In this document: positions 8,817-15,922 of the stretch, piece after piece
Numbering within the stretch: the stretch's first letter is position 1
How the letters are laid out: the number at the start of each line of letters is the position of its first letter
NCBI RefSeq assembly: GCF_000222705.1
Contig: NZ_AFUB01000038.1
Span: 1-60,056, forward strand
Direction: 5' to 3'
DNA from: Streptococcus mitis bv. 2 str. SK95
GTDB taxonomy: Bacteria > Bacillota > Bacilli > Lactobacillales > Streptococcaceae
Length of the DNA: 60,056 bases
Notes under the pieces: generated by a model
The model's database searches: none
What the model was told of the DNA's origin: nothing
What the model saw: only the letters and a program-made list of their open reading frames with translations
Program-made: the position numbers and the translations under genes

Positions 8817-8844
8817 ATTATAGCATGATTGCGAGATTTTTCAA
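8817..8844 (-). promoter_or_regulatory. Promoter of the T-box/thrS operon
   Basis: On the minus strand TTGAAA (8844-8839) and TATAAT (8822-8817) are 16 bp apart, directly upstream of the T-box leader. The -35 overlaps the last codons of the preceding membrane-protein gene. Confidence 0.8.
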
Positions 8845-9215
8845 GGATTTTGTGAAAGTTTTTTATTTTTTCCTCTCTGGAGCATATATTTAATACCTGA
8901 ACCTGAAGCCATACCAAGTAGGGCAAAGAGTTCATAAGCTAGGAAATAAACGAGAATGAATTCATTGAAAGTGATGATGGTAAAGCAATAGAGAAGAGCA
9001 ATACCGAGTAGCCACCACAGTGAGAATTGGAAACGGTAGCTATAAAGAAGGGACACGATGAAGGTTGCCAAAGGTGAAAAGAGGATAATGTTATAAATGT
9101 AAAGTCCTTTCAGCGTATAAGGGTCAGAAATCAGCAGTAACAGCAACTCATAGAGAGGCCAGTAAAAGAAGAATATGACAAGGTAGTATGGGATATACTT
9201 AAGATAGTTCCGCAT
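8841..9215 (-). CDS. Small hypothetical membrane protein
   Basis: A 124-residue protein with about four hydrophobic helices (residues 8-28, 40-58, 66-83, 85-105) and a lysine-rich C-terminus GKNKKLSQNP. No family is recognised. The start is supported by GGAGG nine bases upstream and a TATAAT (9302-9297, minus strand) about 85 bp upstream. It ends inside the -35 of the T-box promoter, so read-through into the T-box leader is possible but not needed. Confidence 0.75.
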   Translation of the reverse strand: MRNYLKYIPYYLVIFFFYWPLYELLLLLISDPYTLKGLYIYNIILFSPLATFIVSLLYSYRFQFSLWWLLGIALLYCFTIITFNEFILVYFLAYELFALLGMASGSGIKYMLQRGKNKKLSQNP

Positions 9216-9413
9216 GGCAATAGTCCTCCAATCTGCAAAAATTGAGAGAGGTTGAATACCATATAATCCTAAATGAAGGGGAGCTCTCTACCTATATTAT
9301 AGCACGATTTGGAAGCTCTTACAAGTTGATCAGGTAAGTAGTGATAGTGATTTTTTTGCAGTGTTTTCTGCTATAATACTAACAGAAGAAGTAAGAGGAA
9401 AAGAGGAGAAAGA

Positions 9414-10256
9414 ATGACTAAAATAGCAGTTCTTTCAGATATACATGGAAATATGACAGCTCTGGAAGCCGTACTGGCTGATGCAAGAGCGGCAGAGGTA
9501 GAAGAGTATTGGCTTTTGGGAGATATTCTCATGCCTGGAACAGGACGTAGAAGGATATTGGATCTCTTAGCTAGCTTGCCCATCACTGCAAGAGTGCTGG
9601 GAAATTGGGAGAACAGTCTCTGGCGTGGTTTGCATCGCAAGCTAGATCCAACAAAAGCGAGTCATCGCTATCTCCTACGCCAATGCCAGTATATCTTAGA
9701 AGAGATTAGCCCTGAAGAAATCGAAGACCTCCACAATCAACCCATGCAAGTTCATCGTCAGTTTGGTGATTTGACAGTAGGAATCACTCACCATCTCCCT
9801 GATAAAAACTGGGGTAGAGAGTTGATTCATACGGGAAAACAAGAAGATTTTGATAGATTGGTGACGGAGCCGCATGCTTCTATCGCAGTGTATGGCCATA
9901 TTCACCAACAGTTACTTCGTTACGGAAGTGACGGACAGTTGATTCTTAATCCAGGTTCGATTGGGCAACCCTTCTTTTTAGATGCGAAGTTACGTAATGA
10001 CTTGCGTGCCCAGTATATGATTTTGGAATTTGATGAAGCAGGTTTGTCTGATATTGATTTTCGTCGAGTGGATTATGACGTAGAGGCTGAATTGCAGCTG
10101 GCTAAGGATTTAAAGCTTCCTTATTTCCAGATTTATTATGAAAGTTTGGTAAATGGGATTCACCACACTCATAACCAGGAACTTCTGTATGAAATTGCCC
10201 AAGAACAAGGGCATGATGCCGAGTTGGATGCATGGCTAGATAGTGGTAATAATTGA
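9414..10256 (+). CDS. Calcineurin-like metallophosphoesterase (paralogue 1)
   Basis: A 280-residue phosphoesterase with the dimetal motifs in order: LSDIHGNMTALEAV (residues 6-20), LLGDILMPG, a VLGNWENS motif where GNHE/GNWD is usual, GITHHLP, and the final GHIHQQLLRYG with NPGSIGQP. The family includes YfcE-like phosphodiesterases; the physiological substrate is unknown. GAGGAGAAAGA precedes the ATG. It is closely related to the gene at 26484 and to the 31-codon stub at 23575, so the strain has two intact paralogues and one remnant. The stop codon overlaps the -35 of the next gene. Confidence 0.9.
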   Translation: MTKIAVLSDIHGNMTALEAVLADARAAEVEEYWLLGDILMPGTGRRRILDLLASLPITARVLGNWENSLWRGLHRKLDPTKASHRYLLRQCQYILEEISPEEIEDLHNQPMQVHRQFGDLTVGITHHLPDKNWGRELIHTGKQEDFDRLVTEPHASIAVYGHIHQQLLRYGSDGQLILNPGSIGQPFFLDAKLRNDLRAQYMILEFDEAGLSDIDFRRVDYDVEAELQLAKDLKLPYFQIYYESLVNGIHHTHNQELLYEIAQEQGHDAELDAWLDSGNN

Positions 10257-10280
10257 CATTACAACGTAAAAGGGTATAAT
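10253..10280 (+). promoter_or_regulatory. Promoter of the Rrf2-type regulator
   Basis: TTGACA (10253-10258), 16-bp spacer, TATAAT (10275-10280). The -35 box contains the TGA stop of the preceding gene. Confidence 0.85.
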
Positions 10281-10312
10281 GAGTATCAGATAGGATGTGA
10301 AAGGAGAAGGAG

Positions 10313-10750
10313 ATGCAAATTTCAAGTCGATTTACGATTGCAACGCATATGTTGATTATCATCGCTCTAGAAGGGAAGAAAACAAAAGTTACCAGTGATT
10401 TTTTGGCTGCTAGTGTTGGGGTCAATCCAGTTATTATCCGTAAAACCTTGTCCCAACTCAAAAATGCAGAGCTGATATCGGTTGCGCGTGGAACGGGCGG
10501 TACCGAGATTCTCAAAGACTTACAAGATATTAGTCTTTTTGATGTTTATCAGGCAGTTGAATGTTTAGGAAAATCTGGTAAACTCTTTAGTTTCCATGAT
10601 AATCCCAACCCCAACTGTCCAGTAGGGGCCAATATTCATGAAGTTTTGGATCAAAAACTACTAGATATCCAAGAAGCGATGGAAAACCAACTCCGTCAGA
10701 CGAGTCTGGCTCAGGTTGTGGCAGATGCAGAAGCAAGAATAGCAAAATAA
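10313..10750 (+). CDS. Rrf2-family transcriptional regulator
   Basis: A 145-residue regulator beginning MQISSRFTIATHMLIIIALE, the standard Rrf2 N-terminus, with a winged helix including FLAASVGVNPVIIRKTLSQLKNAELI and the wing ARGTGGTEIL. Iron-sulfur Rrf2 proteins carry three cysteines in the region after the dimer helix; here only one is present (NPNCPVGANI), so cluster binding is unlikely and it probably senses something else. RBS AAAGGAGAAGGAG is very strong. A perfect palindrome overlaps the promoter of the next gene, a candidate target. Confidence 0.9.
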   Translation: MQISSRFTIATHMLIIIALEGKKTKVTSDFLAASVGVNPVIIRKTLSQLKNAELISVARGTGGTEILKDLQDISLFDVYQAVECLGKSGKLFSFHDNPNPNCPVGANIHEVLDQKLLDIQEAMENQLRQTSLAQVVADAEARIAK

Positions 10751-10772
10751 GAGGACTAGGCTCCTCTTTTTC
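10750..10772 (+). terminator. Terminator after the Rrf2 gene
   Basis: AGAGGA and TCCTCT pair around a 6-nt loop, followed by a T-run. Confidence 0.75.
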
Positions 10773-10775
10773 TAT

Positions 10776-10795
10776 TACCATAATTATGGTACAAT
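10776..10795 (+). promoter_or_regulatory. Palindromic operator overlapping the ydcF-like promoter
   Basis: TACCATAATTATGGTA (10776-10791) is a perfect 16-bp palindrome. Its end is part of an extended -10 TGGTACAAT (TACAAT at 10790-10795). A protein bound here would block RNA polymerase; the Rrf2 regulator encoded just upstream is the obvious candidate. Confidence 0.6.
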
Positions 10796-10817
10796 GTAGT
10801 CATCAAAGGAGGAGACT

Positions 10818-11840
10818 ATGTACTTTATTACAGGATTTTTCGTCCTACTTTTTTTGATTTCATTTTTTAGGGACAATCGCAGTCTCTGGAATCCAGCTCT
10901 CTTGCTTTTATCTCTGCTCTTTTCTTACCTGTCTATTGCCAATCTTTTTTATGAAGCTGGACAGGAAGAAGTGCACATGATTTTCTTTGCAGTGATTTTT
11001 CTCTTGCTCCCTTTTTTAGTTTTTCTAAGTGGCTTTTTCCTGATTTATAATGGATTTGTGTTATTGAGAAAAGAAGGGAAATCCAAGGCAAATTATTTGT
11101 CTCTGGGGCTAGGGTGCGTGATTCTGTTCTTTTTTGTGATCATGGCGATTCGAATGAGCGATACCAATGGCTTGTTCTACACCAATCATCTAGTGAATAT
11201 TTTCTTTTTCTTTCTGATCTACTCGTATTTGATTTTCGGCTTTGCCTTTGCAGGATTTCTACTTTATTCTATTCTGTATCTTTTTATTCCTAAGAAAAAA
11301 CATTATGATTTTATTATTATTCACGGTGCAGGCTTATTGAATGGAGAAAAAGTAACTCCCTTACTTAAGAACCGTATTGACAAAGCCGTAGAGGCTTATC
11401 GTCAGTCGTCCAATCCCAACGTTAAACTCATTGCCAGTGGAGGTCGAGGTGGGGACGAGAAAATTTCTGAAGCTCAGGCAATTTGTAATTATTTGATGGA
11501 AGAGACGGATGTTCCGAGAGAAGCGATTCTCCTAGAGGAAGACTCAACGACGACTTATGAGAATCTTCTCTTCTCAAAAGAAATAGGAGAGAAACTGGTA
11601 GCAAATCCACGTTTTCTCTTTGTAACCAATGACTATCATGTTTTTCGGACCAGTACCTATGCTAGACAACTCCGTATGAAAGGAGATGGCTTGGCTTGTC
11701 GGACAGCTGGTTATTATATTCCCTCAGCCTTTATTCGTGAGTATGTAGCTCTTTGTGTAAAAATGAAATGGCTCTTTGTTGCCTTTTATATTTTATTAAT
11801 TTTAGCTCTGATTTTCTCTTATAGAGGTGTTCTATGGTAA
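10818..11840 (+). CDS. YdcF/SanA-like membrane protein (DUF218)
   Basis: A 340-residue protein with four or five membrane helices in residues 1-155, a DUF218 domain (about 165-300) starting DFIIIHGAGLLNGEKVTPLLKN and containing LIASGGRGGDEKISEAQ, EDSTTTYENLLFSKEI and FVTNDYHVFRTS, then a last membrane helix (about 312-335). DUF218 proteins are linked to envelope barrier functions in other bacteria; the reaction is not known. RBS AAAGGAGGAG lies five bases before the ATG. The promoter carries a perfect palindrome, so the gene is probably regulated. Confidence 0.88.
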   Translation: MYFITGFFVLLFLISFFRDNRSLWNPALLLLSLLFSYLSIANLFYEAGQEEVHMIFFAVIFLLLPFLVFLSGFFLIYNGFVLLRKEGKSKANYLSLGLGCVILFFFVIMAIRMSDTNGLFYTNHLVNIFFFFLIYSYLIFGFAFAGFLLYSILYLFIPKKKHYDFIIIHGAGLLNGEKVTPLLKNRIDKAVEAYRQSSNPNVKLIASGGRGGDEKISEAQAICNYLMEETDVPREAILLEEDSTTTYENLLFSKEIGEKLVANPRFLFVTNDYHVFRTSTYARQLRMKGDGLACRTAGYYIPSAFIREYVALCVKMKWLFVAFYILLILALIFSYRGVLW

Positions 11841-11847
11841 TATGTGA

Positions 11848-11873
11848 AAAAAATCTCCGTTAGGAGATTTTTC
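11848..11873. terminator. Bidirectional terminator
   Basis: AAAAATCTCC GTTA GGAGATTTTT between convergent genes. Confidence 0.85.
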
Positions 11874-11908
11874 GTAAAATTCATGTAGTCATTATTGTTC
11901 GATTTTGC

Positions 11909-12691
11909 TTATGGCAAAATGGCTTTTAGTTGTTTTAGAATAGTTTGTAAGGTTACGACCGCTTGCTTTTCTTGTTGTGGTTGGTAGAGTAGTTGGAAAT
12001 ACTTGCGAATAGTTTCTTCAAATTGCTTAGGGAGGAGTGTACAATTGGTCTTTGCGTACTCCAACATTCGTTTTTCACCAGGATGGGTTTGCTCATTGAG
12101 CGCAAATAACAAGTCAAAGTAGGAAGCAAAAAACTCACTCGTACGATGATTCATACTGAGAAGATCTTGGCGTTTGATAGCTTTTTCTATTTGGTGAGAG
12201 AAGGCAGGCATGGCTTGTTCTAGCAAAAGGAGTTGCCTTTCGATGATCTGTTTTTTGAGTTCCTGTGGATAGGGAATCTGGTAGGTTCTTTGGAGCGAAG
12301 CATAGTGTCCATTTGGGTCGTATAGAATCTTGCTGTGGAGTAGATTATGCCACATGCAAGTTGTATAGGCATTTTGAGCTTTGTGCTGAAAAACGGTTGA
12401 GTTCAATTCCTGTTCAAACGACTCCAGCGAACGATAAATCAACTCGATTTCGATACCGTTGTTTAGTACGCAGTCATCTTCTAATTCCCAAAACTGGTTT
12501 CCAATTTCCATATAGGAGCAATAGTTGCTAAGAATGATTTGACGAGTTTTTTCATCAATAGGTGAGTTAAGATAGACATAGACATCATAGTCAGAATTTT
12601 GATCATAGTTTTGTCCTGCACGAGAACCACCAAGAGCGATAGCTTCTACTTGTTCCAGTTGAGAGAATTCTTTGTAAAGGTCTTGGATCAT
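11909..12691 (-). CDS. Nucleotidyltransferase-domain protein (DUF4037-like)
   Basis: A 260-residue protein with the polymerase-beta-type nucleotidyltransferase motif ALGGSRAGQNYDQNSDYDVYVY (GGS at about 20-23 and DYD at about 35-37) and a third acidic position IEIELIYR near 88. The helical C-terminus includes MLEYAKTNC. It resembles proteins sometimes annotated as aminoglycoside adenylyltransferases, but no resistance-specific feature is seen and the substrate is unknown. RBS AAGGAG lies before the ATG. A second, unrelated-looking nucleotidyltransferase is at 54010. Confidence 0.8.
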   Translation of the reverse strand: MIQDLYKEFSQLEQVEAIALGGSRAGQNYDQNSDYDVYVYLNSPIDEKTRQIILSNYCSYMEIGNQFWELEDDCVLNNGIEIELIYRSLESFEQELNSTVFQHKAQNAYTTCMWHNLLHSKILYDPNGHYASLQRTYQIPYPQELKKQIIERQLLLLEQAMPAFSHQIEKAIKRQDLLSMNHRTSEFFASYFDLLFALNEQTHPGEKRMLEYAKTNCTLLPKQFEETIRKYFQLLYQPQQEKQAVVTLQTILKQLKAILP

Positions 12692-12784
12692 TGTTTTTCT
12701 CCTTGCTTTATGGTTTTAAAGTCATTTTATCAAAAAGTAAAACGTTTGCATAGCATTAAGTTGCTGCTTTTTCATTTATAGCAA

Positions 12785-12822
12785 AAAATGTGAACCCTTG
12801 TTTTGAGTTCACATTTCTTTTT
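12785..12822. terminator. Terminator of the amino-acid ABC operon
   Basis: AAATGTGAAC and GTTCACATTT pair around 11 nt, with T-rich flanks on both strands; it follows the last permease gene on the minus strand. Confidence 0.85.
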
Positions 12823-13482
12823 TTATTCTGCTGCTTGTTGCCAACGTTTGGCTAGCATGCGAGACAGGCTAGAGATTGATAGGTTAAAGCTGAAGTAGAT
12901 GAGGGCAATCAGGATGTAAAGGCTAAAGACCTGCTCTGGTTCGAAATAACGACCCATGAGAATTTGGCTGGCGCCAAAGAGTTCTTGTAGGGCGATAACA
13001 GAGTAGAGAAGACTGGTATCCTTAATCACAGTTACAAATTGAGAAATGATGGCTGGCAGCATTTTGCGGATCGCTTGTGGGAGAATGATGTAGTAGAGGA
13101 TTTGCGCTGAAGTGAATCCTTGCGACATTCCTGCTTCGTACTGGCCCTTGTCCACGGCATTGAGGCCACCTCGGATAATCTCAGCCAGGGCTGCTGAGGT
13201 AAATAGGGTAAAGGCAGTAATACCAGCTGGTGTGGACTTCATCTTAAACACCAAAAAGATGGTGAAAATCCAGAGGAGGTTGGGAACGTTACGTACAAAC
13301 TCGATATAAATGTTGGAGATGATCCGTAAGACAGGATTTTTCCCATTTCTCATGACGGCTAGCACTGTTCCGATAAGGGTCGAGAGGACGATAGCAATCA
13401 GAGAAATGTAGAGGGTCAAGCCAAATCCTTTAAAGATAAAGACTAGGTTATCTGGGGTCAAAACTTCTAAAATAGATTCCAT
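12823..13482 (-). CDS. Polar amino-acid ABC transporter permease (second)
   Basis: A 219-residue His/Glu/Gln/Arg-type permease with about five membrane helices and the EAA loop EAGMSQGFTSAQILYYIILPQA (EAG at about 118, residues to 139) that docks to the ATPase. It lies last in the four-gene operon, 9 bp after the first permease. Together with the first permease it should form a heterodimeric membrane channel for uptake of a polar amino acid. Confidence 0.93.
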   Translation of the reverse strand: MESILEVLTPDNLVFIFKGFGLTLYISLIAIVLSTLIGTVLAVMRNGKNPVLRIISNIYIEFVRNVPNLLWIFTIFLVFKMKSTPAGITAFTLFTSAALAEIIRGGLNAVDKGQYEAGMSQGFTSAQILYYIILPQAIRKMLPAIISQFVTVIKDTSLLYSVIALQELFGASQILMGRYFEPEQVFSLYILIALIYFSFNLSISSLSRMLAKRWQQAAE

Positions 13483-13491
13483 AGTAACCTC

Positions 13492-14169
13492 CTAAAGTGA
13501 ATAGGCTTTTTTGTTGGCTTGCTCCATCTTGCGACCAAACTGGGCAACAGGGAAGCATAGGGCAAAGTAGAGAAGAGCAGCGCCTAAAAAGGCTGGGATA
13601 TAGTTTCCGTTGAGAGCCGACCAAGACTTAGTCACAAACATCAAGTCTACTCCAGAGATGATAGCTACGGTAGAGGTATTCTTGATGAGGTTAACAATTT
13701 GGTTGGTCAATGGAGGGAGAATGATACGGAAGGCTTGAGGCAAGATAATCAAGCGCATGGCACTGATATAGGTAAAACCTTGCGACAAGGCGGCCTCCAT
13801 CTGACCGCTAGGAATAGACTGAATCCCTGAACGAATCACCTCAGCGATATAAGCGCCGTGATAGAGTCCCACGCAGAGAACAGCTGTCCAATAAATCGGA
13901 ATCATGATGGTGTGTTCACTGATAAGAGGCAAACCATAAAAGACGATGACAAACTGCACCAAGAGGGGAGTGTTTTGATAAAATTCGACAAAGATACGAG
14001 CCAAAACGCGCAAGAATGGGCGTTTACTAGTTGACATGGACCCAAAGAAGATGCCCAAAACCATGGCGAGGATAAAGGAACCAATCGCTAGGGCAAGGGT
14101 GAAGAGGAAACCATTGAAAAATTGTCCAAAATCCTGAAAATAGGCTGTCCAAGATGATAAATCTGTCAT
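13492..14169 (-). CDS. Polar amino-acid ABC transporter permease (first)
   Basis: A 225-residue permease of the same family as its neighbour, with the EAA loop MEAALSQGFTYISAMRLIIL (about residues 122-141) and LPQAFRIILPPLTNQIVNLIKNTS following in two parts. It lies 12 bp downstream of the substrate-binding protein gene. GAGGACACCCC precedes the ATG on the minus strand. Confidence 0.93.
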   Translation of the reverse strand: MTDLSSWTAYFQDFGQFFNGFLFTLALAIGSFILAMVLGIFFGSMSTSKRPFLRVLARIFVEFYQNTPLLVQFVIVFYGLPLISEHTIMIPIYWTAVLCVGLYHGAYIAEVIRSGIQSIPSGQMEAALSQGFTYISAMRLIILPQAFRIILPPLTNQIVNLIKNTSTVAIISGVDLMFVTKSWSALNGNYIPAFLGAALLYFALCFPVAQFGRKMEQANKKAYSL

Positions 14170-14181
14170 GGGGTGTCCTCC

Positions 14182-14976
14182 TTAATCTGCAGTATGGCTA
14201 GATGGTTTGAGCTTGTATCGGTCATAGAGTTTCTGCAAACTACCATCCTTGCTCCATTTAGTGACCAAGGTATCAAGATAGTCGTTTAGCTCGGTATTTG
14301 ATTTCTTGGTAACAATACCGTAGTCAGATGGCTTGAAACTATCATCTAGTAGTTCTGTGCGTTTGCTGATGTAGCCAGATAGGATAGAACGGTCTACGGA
14401 AAAGGCGTCAATACGGTGAGCGTGAAGGGAAGTAATCAATTCTGGATAGGAACCAAGTTCGACAAATTTAAAGGTTAGACATTTCTTTTTGCCCAGTTCA
14501 GTAATCAAGCGCTGGGTGATGGATCCTTGGGCAACCCCAATAGTTTTACCGTTTAGGTCCTCAATACTTTTGATATTGGCAGATTTATTGACCAAAAAGC
14601 CAGAAGCGTCCGTATAGTAGGGACTGGTGAAGTTGTAGAGTTTTTTACGTTCTTCTGTGATGGTAAAGGTCGCGATATCCAAATCGACCTGTTCATTGTC
14701 AAGAAGGGGGCCACGGGTTTGAGCGGTAACAGGCACGTAGCGAACCTTGACCTTGAGCTCATCCGCAATCATCTTGGCCAAGTCGGTTTCGATACCAGAA
14801 TAGGTCCCTGTCTTGGGATCCTTGTAACCGAAATTGGGAACGTCTTGTTTGACACCGACAACTAGTTCGCCTCTTTTTTGAATGTCTGCGACGCTGGTAT
14901 CAGCCTGAACTGGTTTGGTAGCAGCAAGGCTGAAAAGGCTAATCAATAATGCGGATAAAAAGAATTTCTTTTTCAT
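14182..14976 (-). CDS. Amino-acid ABC transporter substrate-binding protein
   Basis: A 264-residue extracellular binding protein of family 3 (SBP_bac_3). Residues 1-24 form a signal peptide ending TKPVQA before DTSVADIQ; there is no lipobox cysteine, so it may be released or held otherwise. Family motifs include GELVVGVKQDVPNFGY, YSGIETDLAKMIADEL, ATFTITEERKKLYNFTSPYY and GKTIGVAQGS. The start MKKKFFL has AAGGAGG seven bases upstream; a longer in-frame reading begins inside the ATPase gene and is rejected. The ligand (Glu, Gln, Cys or similar) cannot be fixed by eye. Confidence 0.93.
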   Translation of the reverse strand: MKKKFFLSALLISLFSLAATKPVQADTSVADIQKRGELVVGVKQDVPNFGYKDPKTGTYSGIETDLAKMIADELKVKVRYVPVTAQTRGPLLDNEQVDLDIATFTITEERKKLYNFTSPYYTDASGFLVNKSANIKSIEDLNGKTIGVAQGSITQRLITELGKKKCLTFKFVELGSYPELITSLHAHRIDAFSVDRSILSGYISKRTELLDDSFKPSDYGIVTKKSNTELNDYLDTLVTKWSKDGSLQKLYDRYKLKPSSHTAD

Positions 14977-14986
14977 AGGCGCCTCC

Positions 14987-15745
14987 TTATTTGACTTTGT
15001 CACTTTCGTGGTTGATAATTTTGCTGAGGAATTGTTGGGCACGAGGTTCGCTTGGATTGTCAAAAAAGTCATCGACATCTGTCGTATCTACTAAAACTTC
15101 TCCGTCAGCCATAAAGATAATGCGATCCGCAACCTCTCGAGCAAATCCCATTTCGTGGGTAACGATGATCATGTTCATCCCGTCATGTGCCAGTTTTTGC
15201 ATAACTGCTAGAACATCGCCGATGGTCTCAGGATCAAGGGCAGATGTTGGCTCATCGAAGAGGAGGAGCTCCGGATGCATGGCGAGTCCACGTGCGATGG
15301 CAATCCGTTGTTTTTGTCCACCAGAAAGCATGGCTGGATAGGAATCTTTCTTGTCCCACATATTTACAAATTCCAGATATTTTTGGGCTGTTTTTTCAGC
15401 TTCTTTTTTATCAATTCCTAGAACTTTAACGGGTGCAAGTGTCACATTTTCTAACACTGTTTTGTGTGGATAAAGGTTAAAATGTTGGAAAACCATGCCG
15501 ACTTCCTTACGAAGAGGAACTAAATCTTTCTGACTAGCACCTGCTACTTGGTGTCCATTGACTAGGAGACTTCCTTTGTCAACAGCCTCTAAACCATTTA
15601 TAGTACGGATAAGAGTGGACTTTCCAGAACCAGAAGGTCCAAGCAGGACAACAACTTGTCCTTTTTCAAAACGGAGATTGATGTCGCGGAGTGCGTGGTA
15701 GTCTCCGTAATATTTTTCGACGTGTTTAAATTCTACTAAAGTCAT
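14987..15745 (-). CDS. Polar amino-acid ABC transporter ATP-binding protein (GlnQ-type)
   Basis: A 252-residue ATPase with Walker A GPSGSGKST (about 36-44), Q-loop VFQHFNLYPHKT, signature LSGGQKQRIAIARGLA, Walker B LLLFDEPTSALDP and the H-loop VTHEMGFA, all intact. It is the first gene of the importer operon (ATPase, binding protein, two permeases). A consensus promoter with a palindrome at the transcription start lies just upstream, so the operon is probably nutrient-regulated. Confidence 0.95.
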   Translation of the reverse strand: MTLVEFKHVEKYYGDYHALRDINLRFEKGQVVVLLGPSGSGKSTLIRTINGLEAVDKGSLLVNGHQVAGASQKDLVPLRKEVGMVFQHFNLYPHKTVLENVTLAPVKVLGIDKKEAEKTAQKYLEFVNMWDKKDSYPAMLSGGQKQRIAIARGLAMHPELLLFDEPTSALDPETIGDVLAVMQKLAHDGMNMIIVTHEMGFAREVADRIIFMADGEVLVDTTDVDDFFDNPSEPRAQQFLSKIINHESDKVK

Positions 15746-15760
15746 GAGAGATCTCCTTTG

Positions 15761-15808
15761 TGTTATATTTTATAACATGATTCTACAACAAAAGAATGTT
15801 CTTGTCAA
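15761..15808 (-). promoter_or_regulatory. Promoter and palindromic operator of the amino-acid ABC operon
   Basis: On the minus strand TTGACA (15808-15803), 17-bp spacer, TAGAAT (15785-15780). The 17-bp palindrome TGTTATATTTTATAACA (15761-15777) covers the expected transcription start, a repressor-type position. The regulator is unknown. Confidence 0.75.
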
Positions 15809-15922
15809 ATCATATCTGAAAAAAATTCACTAAAATTTTATAAAAAAGCAATCTGAATAGAGAAAAAGCCTAAATCATGTTATAATGAAACGATAGAATT
15901 CTTAGAAAGAGTGGATGTTTTT

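Noticed and set aside
11909-12691. Aminoglycoside-resistance gene
   Set aside because: Only the general nucleotidyltransferase motif is present; nothing points to drug modification.
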